NCBI RefSeq assembly: GCF_030247185.1
Contig: NC_080571.1
Location: 64,704,172-64,768,171 of the forward strand
Direction: 5' to 3'
Length of the DNA: 64,000 bases
Source of the DNA: Malaya genurostris
Taxonomy: Eukaryota; Arthropoda; Insecta; Diptera; Culicidae
A program made the translations under genes and the position numbers. Position 1 is the stretch's first letter. Every line of letters begins with the position of its first letter. Below are positions 63,988-64,000 of this stretch, piece by piece. The notes under the pieces are model-generated. The model was not told the DNA's origin, made no database searches, and saw only the letters and a program-made list of their open reading frames with translations.

Positions 63988-64000
63988 TAGGTACAACATT

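Overview
This window looks like AT-rich, transposon-dense insect nuclear DNA, most likely from a mosquito-like dipteran. That is inference from the two recognisable host genes and the mix of elements (I-type and Jockey-clade non-LTR elements, a mag-type Ty3/Gypsy element, mariners, many MITEs); the species cannot be fixed by eye. Only three stretches look like host gene sequence: a two-exon peroxiredoxin-5 gene (24766-26051, minus), a two-exon MAD2L2/Rev7 HORMA-domain gene (39125-39779, minus), and an orphan first coding exon (45144-45311, plus).

Region 1-14 kb: two nearly identical copies of one EN/RT/RNase H non-LTR retrotransposon lie head to head around a spacer of about 1.95 kb. The left copy (minus) runs off the window. 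The right copy (plus, 5832-13965) is complete, but a 2,125-bp element at 8649-10773 interrupts it. That insert carries pieces of histone H2A and probably H2B. The target-site duplication of the right copy is split: one half lies at its 3' end (13965-13978) and the other, inverted, at the 5' end of the left copy (3876-3889). This implies that the spacer has flipped, in the genome or in the assembly.

Region 14-28.7 kb: nested DNA transposons and MITEs, several with readable target duplications, plus a second copy of the histone-carrying family (19977-21141). Peroxiredoxin-5 sits between two inverted copies of a 788-bp P-like MITE that carries the relic of a THAP domain.

Region 28.7-34.2 kb: a mag-like Ty3/Gypsy LTR element (minus) whose gag and pol share one frame, separated by a single TAA.

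Region 34.2-52 kb: two 719-bp MITEs with 7-bp duplications, a retroelement-like insert with 23-bp flanking repeats, the Rev7 gene, a decayed reverse transcriptase, the orphan exon, a mariner copy, the third histone-family copy, and an old mariner relic.

Region 52-64 kb: a full-length, apparently intact Jockey-clade element (52652-57329) with a perfect 14-bp target duplication. It is followed by a retroelement ORF1 split by a CAGGGTGG-ended element that itself holds an ancient Jockey relic, and then by a second mariner that runs to the right edge.
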